NCBI RefSeq assembly: GCF_009900715.1
Contig: NZ_JAAAJC010000013.1
Location: forward strand, 5,061 to 39,279
Reading direction: 5' to 3'
Length of the DNA stretch: 34,219 nt
DNA from: Halococcus salsus
Lineage (GTDB): Archaea; Halobacteriota; Halobacteria; Halobacteriales; Halococcaceae
The notes under the pieces are model-generated. The model was given only the letters and a program-made list of their open reading frames with translations. It was not told the DNA's origin and ran no database searches. The position numbers and the translations under genes were made by a program. Positions 31,326 to 34,219 of the stretch are shown piece by piece; within the stretch, counting starts at the first letter, position 1, and the number at the start of each line of letters is the position of its first letter.

Positions 31326-32468
31326 TCAGAAATCGGCTGTGACCATCGATTCTGTTTGTTTCTGCAATAGTAAGGAAGGCACGTGTCTGAATGCGGCGTT
31401 CCGAATCTTCGCCAACATCGGATACTCCACCTGCGCCAGCCGGCCCTGAATCCGTGACTGGCGCAGTATGGCTTCTGCTCGGTCTTTGCGACGAGTTTCG
31501 TAGGCAGAAAAGGCACGATGGGTGGCTCCGTGGGTAGCTATTGATTCGGCGAGGACGACGGAATCTTCCATCGCCTGTGCGCTTCCCTGTGCGAGATTCG
31601 GGGTCATGGCATGAGCAGCATCACCGAGAAGAGTAGCACGACCGTTGGTCCAGTGGTTGAGTGGCGGTACGTCCGTGAGCGGAGTTTGGATGATAGTTTC
31701 ATCATCGGTAGCAGCGATGAGGTCGGGGACAGGATCAGTGAAATCGCGGTACTGTTTGGCGAGTTCAGCGGAGGTTGCCTCCGGTGCAGCGTCTGGAGAT
31801 TCTGCCACAACTGTGGCAAACCAGTACACCTGTTCGCCATCGACAGGAAAGTACCCAAGGCGTACTCCATGGCCCCAAAATTCTGCGCCTACCTGCTCAA
31901 TATCATTCGAAGTCGTTGTATCGGCGAGGCCCCGATAGGCGACTTCACCAGCGTATCGTGGTCGGTTATTTGGGGAGATATTCCTCCGAACGGTGGAGTT
32001 GACGCCATCAGCACCCACAACGAGGTCTGGTGTCTTCTCGGTTCCATCAGCGAACTGAATCGCGGGCTGCTTCGCGTCGATACCCACACACTCCATACCG
32101 AGTTGTAATCTATCGGTGGAGAGGTGGTTTCTGAGTACGGATTGAAGGTCAGCCCGATGGACAGCCACCATGATATGATTGAGATCGAGTTGATTTACAG
32201 GGGTGCGAAAATCCATCGGCATGAGCAGCTGTCCTTCTTTGGTTCGCAATTCGATTCGATCCACAGCAACGCCACGCTCTACAACGGGATCGGCGACATC
32301 GAGGTGATCAAGCGCTTGCATTCCATTGGGGGCGATTCCGATCCCGAATCCTACGGGCCGAAGTTCATCTGTAGCTTCGTACACTACCGGGTCGAATCCG
32401 CGAGTTTGAAGGCCAATAGCTGTACACAACCCGCCGATACCGCCCCCAATAATTGCAATGTCGGGCAT
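31326..32468 (-). CDS. FAD-dependent monooxygenase (salicylate/PHBH-type)
   Basis: A 380-residue flavoprotein hydroxylase. The N-terminal Rossmann fold has IIGGGIGGLCTAIGL and the acidic end of beta-2 (VYEA, Glu31). The middle DG motif is VVGADGVNSTVRR (about 150-162). The second FAD motif is LLGDAAHAMTPNLAQGSAQAMEDS (about 280-302, read in two parts), which contacts the ribityl chain. This is group A flavin monooxygenase architecture: NAD(P)H and O2 hydroxylate an aromatic or related ring. The substrate cannot be told and no ring-cleavage or transport genes are nearby. It may be a cargo gene of the repeat-bounded segment. Confidence 0.88.
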   Translation of the reverse strand: MPDIAIIGGGIGGLCTAIGLQTRGFDPVVYEATDELRPVGFGIGIAPNGMQALDHLDVADPVVERGVAVDRIELRTKEGQLLMPMDFRTPVNQLDLNHIMVAVHRADLQSVLRNHLSTDRLQLGMECVGIDAKQPAIQFADGTEKTPDLVVGADGVNSTVRRNISPNNRPRYAGEVAYRGLADTTTSNDIEQVGAEFWGHGVRLGYFPVDGEQVYWFATVVAESPDAAPEATSAELAKQYRDFTDPVPDLIAATDDETIIQTPLTDVPPLNHWTNGRATLLGDAAHAMTPNLAQGSAQAMEDSVVLAESIATHGATHRAFSAYETRRKDRAEAILRQSRIQGRLAQVEYPMLAKIRNAAFRHVPSLLLQKQTESMVTADF

Positions 32469-32504
32469 CTATGTGAATGAGTATATGCTCTGGGTATTTG
32501 ATGC

Positions 32505-32750
32505 TCAGTCGATTGTGAGGTCGGTGACGAGGCGATGCTCGACGGTGACGTTCGTGGTCGAGAGGAGTTCGGCGAGGTCTTCGGTCATATCGGGATGTTC
32601 GGCGGCGTGTTCGAGGTTGCGAAGCATCTGGTTCGAGAACTGGCAGGCAGCATCAATTCCGCCGCTTTTGGTGCCAACGCCGAAGCGTTCGGCAGTGCGC
32701 TCGTAGAGGTCGGTTCGGTAGTCTTTCTCGCCGTTCGTATTGATTCTCAT
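32505..32750 (-). CDS. DUF7692-like small haloarchaeal protein
   Basis: An 81-residue protein starting MRINTNGEKDYRTDLYERTAERF. It is predicted all-helical, with ERFGVGTKSGGIDAACQFSNQM resembling a ribbon-helix-helix or helix-turn-helix pairing, and the acidic tail ends TVEHRLVTDLTID. I recall this as DUF7692, common on haloarchaeal plasmids and islands. The start is ATG 32750; the frame upstream to 32945 lies over the repeat-rich promoter and is not protein-like. A TTTTGCACAT motif lies 7 bp upstream of the ATG, which suggests autoregulation. It follows the DNA of the monooxygenase promoter with a 36-bp gap. Confidence 0.68.
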   Translation of the reverse strand: MRINTNGEKDYRTDLYERTAERFGVGTKSGGIDAACQFSNQMLRNLEHAAEHPDMTEDLAELLSTTNVTVEHRLVTDLTID

Positions 32751-32756
32751 AGGTGA

Positions 32757-32945
32757 TTTTGCACATGGGGGTCGATTTGGCGTGCTATTCGGCTTACTCA
32801 CGGATGGTTTGCCTATAAAGAACGGCGATTTCGTCGTGATGGATGGCGCTCGTGGAGCGTCTCGGCCCGGACGCGGCGCGAAACTTGCACATGGTTTTGG
32901 CCGAGCCATGTGCAAAATGAGGATTGCTGTTTTCGGTCTGTGCAA
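32757..32945. repeat. cluster of TTTTGCACAT-type motifs
   Basis: There are four copies in 190 bp. TTTTGCACAT is at 32757-32766. TTGCACATGG (32885-32894) and CCATGTGCAA (32906-32915) form a perfect 10-bp inverted repeat with an 11-base loop. CTGTGCAA is at 32938-32945. The DNA between them (32767-32884) has no supportable gene. It separates the divergently oriented upstream ends of the DUF7692-like gene and the end of the phosphoesterase gene. Confidence 0.75.
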
Positions 32946-32975
32946 CCGGGTGGTTAGGTACGAGATATTGATTTG

Positions 32976-33713
32976 CTATGGGGCGGGCCAGCCCTGCGCC
33001 CACCAATCCGCATGTGGCATATCGCTTTTCCCGGCAGCCTCACGAACCATTTCGACATCAACGTGCGTTTGACACAACTCCACGTCCAGAGACCCATTTT
33101 CGTCGGTCAGAAGTGCATATTCTGTCCTAGATGGATCGACCATCGTATTCGTTGCTTGATCCAGGTCGCGGGCGAGTCCGATGCTGCCTGCGTTGAGTAT
33201 GATGGCGTTCCTGTGGCGGCGGAACAGTTGAACATGCGTGTGTCCACCGACCAGTACTTGCGCATCCGTTTCGGTGAACCATTCATCAAGTTCATCTTGA
33301 GGAGTTTCCGCGCCAATTGCTTCAGAATGCGAGCGGGGGGTTCCATGATAACACAACAGCTGTCGCTCATCGCTTAGTTGAATCTCAACCGTTGGCTCGA
33401 AGCTACAAATGCTCTCTATTTGATCGTCTGATAATTGCTCTGCTGCCCATCGAAGAAGATCCTTGATTCGTTGGGGGTTTTGGTCTCTGTTATCGATTTG
33501 TTCTGGATTGAGAAGAACCTCATCTGTGTTACCCATAACCACCGGAATATCTAATTCCCTAACTATCTCAAGCGATTCGGAAGGCTGTGGACCGTTTGCA
33601 ACGACATCGCCGAGACAAACGATCTGATCTGGGTTCTCGTCCTCGATTGCAGAGAGCGCTGCTTGGAGCGCCACGGCGTTGCCATGCATATCAGCAATGA
33701 TTGCGACTCTCAT
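32976..33713 (-). CDS. calcineurin-like metallophosphoesterase (YfcE/MJ0936-type)
   Basis: A 245-residue dinuclear metal phosphoesterase. The metal-ligand motifs are all present: D8-x-H10 in IIADMHGN, D36 and N40 in CLGDVVANGP, GNTD (61-64), His123 in CYHGTPRS and GHTH (157-160). This set matches the YfcE/MJ0936 group of cyclic-nucleotide or phosphodiester hydrolases, not the large nucleases. The C-terminal ~40 residues are an extension with tryptophans (HADWWAQGWPAP). The physiological substrate is unknown. It ends just upstream of the TTTTGCACAT cluster, and its promoter is in the A/T-rich stretch 33714-33790. Confidence 0.9.
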   Translation of the reverse strand: MRVAIIADMHGNAVALQAALSAIEDENPDQIVCLGDVVANGPQPSESLEIVRELDIPVVMGNTDEVLLNPEQIDNRDQNPQRIKDLLRWAAEQLSDDQIESICSFEPTVEIQLSDERQLLCYHGTPRSHSEAIGAETPQDELDEWFTETDAQVLVGGHTHVQLFRRHRNAIILNAGSIGLARDLDQATNTMVDPSRTEYALLTDENGSLDVELCQTHVDVEMVREAAGKSDMPHADWWAQGWPAP

Positions 33714-33884
33714 AGATTTTTGCGTCCGTTCGAGATCTCGGTGTCCTCAGCCGGGGACTGATTAATAACCATATTCGTTTTTTAGATCTATTGTGTTTCA
33801 TGTCAATATTCGCCATCCACACTGGAAGTGAAAATATCAGTGTTGCACCGGAATCTCCCTGTCCACGATTTCTCTCATCTCAAG

Positions 33885-33930
33885 CCCCTGTCGGTAGTCA
33901 AGTGTCTACCTACAGGGTCGCACGAATTTC
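33885..33930 (+). repeat. 46-bp inverted repeat, right copy
   Basis: This is the partner of 30425-30470 in opposite orientation (43 of 46 bases agree). The hairpin is better preserved here: CCCTGTCGGTAG and CTACCTACAGGG flank the loop TCAAGTGT with one mismatched pair. The sequence continues past the shared part into GATATCTACAGAAAT, unlike the left copy where the ISH8-type gene begins. This copy is therefore probably the more complete one. Confidence 0.85.
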
Positions 33931-33950
33931 GATATCTACAGAAATCGCGG

Positions 33951-34219
33951 TCACTCCGCTCTATCCGCGAACGCACTCCCGGGCGAGAATTCGGTCAGGT
34001 CGTCGATTTCGGCTTCGAGCCGCTCGATCTCTTGGCGGAGGACCTCCGCCTCGGGATCGTCGCTCACGGCTAGGCGGTCTTTGAGCCCCTGAAGACGGGT
34101 CTCTTTGCGCTCCTCGTCGACTTCGGCTTTCCTGACGTACTCGCTCTCGGAGACGTCATAGACGGCAGACTCGGGGACCGAAACCACGTCGAGTGCTTCG
34201 TCGACCTTCTCGCGGTCGA
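33951..34219 (-). CDS. hypothetical coiled-coil protein, N-terminus outside window
   Basis: A very acidic frame ending FSPGSAFADRAE that stays open to the right edge. The sequence before the first possible GTG start (34187) also reads as protein (DREKVDEALDV), so the true start lies beyond 34219. Residues around EEERKETRLQGLKDRL and EAEVLRQEIERLEAEIDDL form a heptad-like coiled coil. GC content is high, typical of core haloarchaeal DNA, so the window may be leaving the island here. The family is not recognised. Confidence 0.7.
   Translation of the reverse strand, partial: DREKVDEALDVVSVPESAVYDVSESEYVRKAEVDEERKETRLQGLKDRLAVSDDPEAEVLRQEIERLEAEIDDLTEFSPGSAFADRAE

Noticed and set aside
33828-34073. 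81-codon plus-strand frame including the right 46-bp repeat
   Set aside because: Its second half is antisense to the acidic coiled-coil gene; the first half is short and shows no family resemblance. The peptide shared with the left copy only reflects the DNA repeat.
1-34219. CRISPR array or RNA genes
   Set aside because: I saw no regularly spaced direct repeats and no complete tRNA or rRNA signature on either strand.

Overview
The window looks like a mosaic accessory region, on a plasmid or in a genomic island, from a halophilic archaeon (Halobacteria). The evidence is acidic Asp/Glu-rich soluble proteins, a TFIIB-type transcription factor, a bacterio-opsin-activator-type (HTH-10) regulator, ISH3- and ISH8-type transposase genes, very short 5' leaders, and many small proteins of types known only from haloarchaea. 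I cannot name the species. Base composition changes along the window: about 1.15-15.9 kb is clearly AT-richer than about 15.96-29.3 kb and the transposase genes, so the blocks probably have different origins.

Layout. 1-1083: an ISH3-type transposase gene running off the left edge, next to the beheaded C-terminal half of a metal P-type ATPase (to 2119). 2.2-12.2 kb: an AT-rich block of small membrane proteins, small winged-helix regulators, an extra TFB, a DUF106/EMC3-type membrane insertase and two related membrane-anchored arylsulfotransferase-like beta-propeller proteins. 12.4-15.8 kb: a CPBP (CAAX-type) protease, a divergent P1B ATPase with CPI instead of CPC and a degenerate N-terminal metal site, and a small membrane protein. 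15.96-17.2 kb: a polytopic protein with a Cys-Ser-Cys-Cys-Gly-Pro membrane motif. 17.2-17.9 kb: two decayed gene pieces. 17.9-21.0 kb: a full-length Zn/Cd/Pb-type P1B-2 ATPase with its likely HTH-10 regulator.

21.7-27.4 kb is an arsenic-resistance region. It holds a 47-residue Cys-rich protein, arsR and arsP (organoarsenical permease), then in the opposite direction a RidA-like gene, then a second arsR, ACR3 arsenite efflux pump and LMW-phosphatase-type arsenate reductase, then a Cys-rich zinc-ribbon protein and a BASS/ACR3-like carrier. Both arsR promoters carry dyad symmetries placed as expected for ArsR operators. Together the genes would reduce As(V), export As(III) and export methylated As(III).

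27.5-34.2 kb: a 5'-truncated serine recombinase, a zincin-like membrane protein, a small membrane protein and an ISH8-type transposase pseudogene (truncated and frameshifted). Then comes a roughly 3.5-kb segment bounded by a 46-bp inverted repeat that I see in two copies. It carries a GNAT acetyltransferase, an FAD monooxygenase, a DUF7692-like protein, a metallophosphoesterase and a family of TTTTGCACAT motifs. The right edge cuts an unidentified coiled-coil gene.
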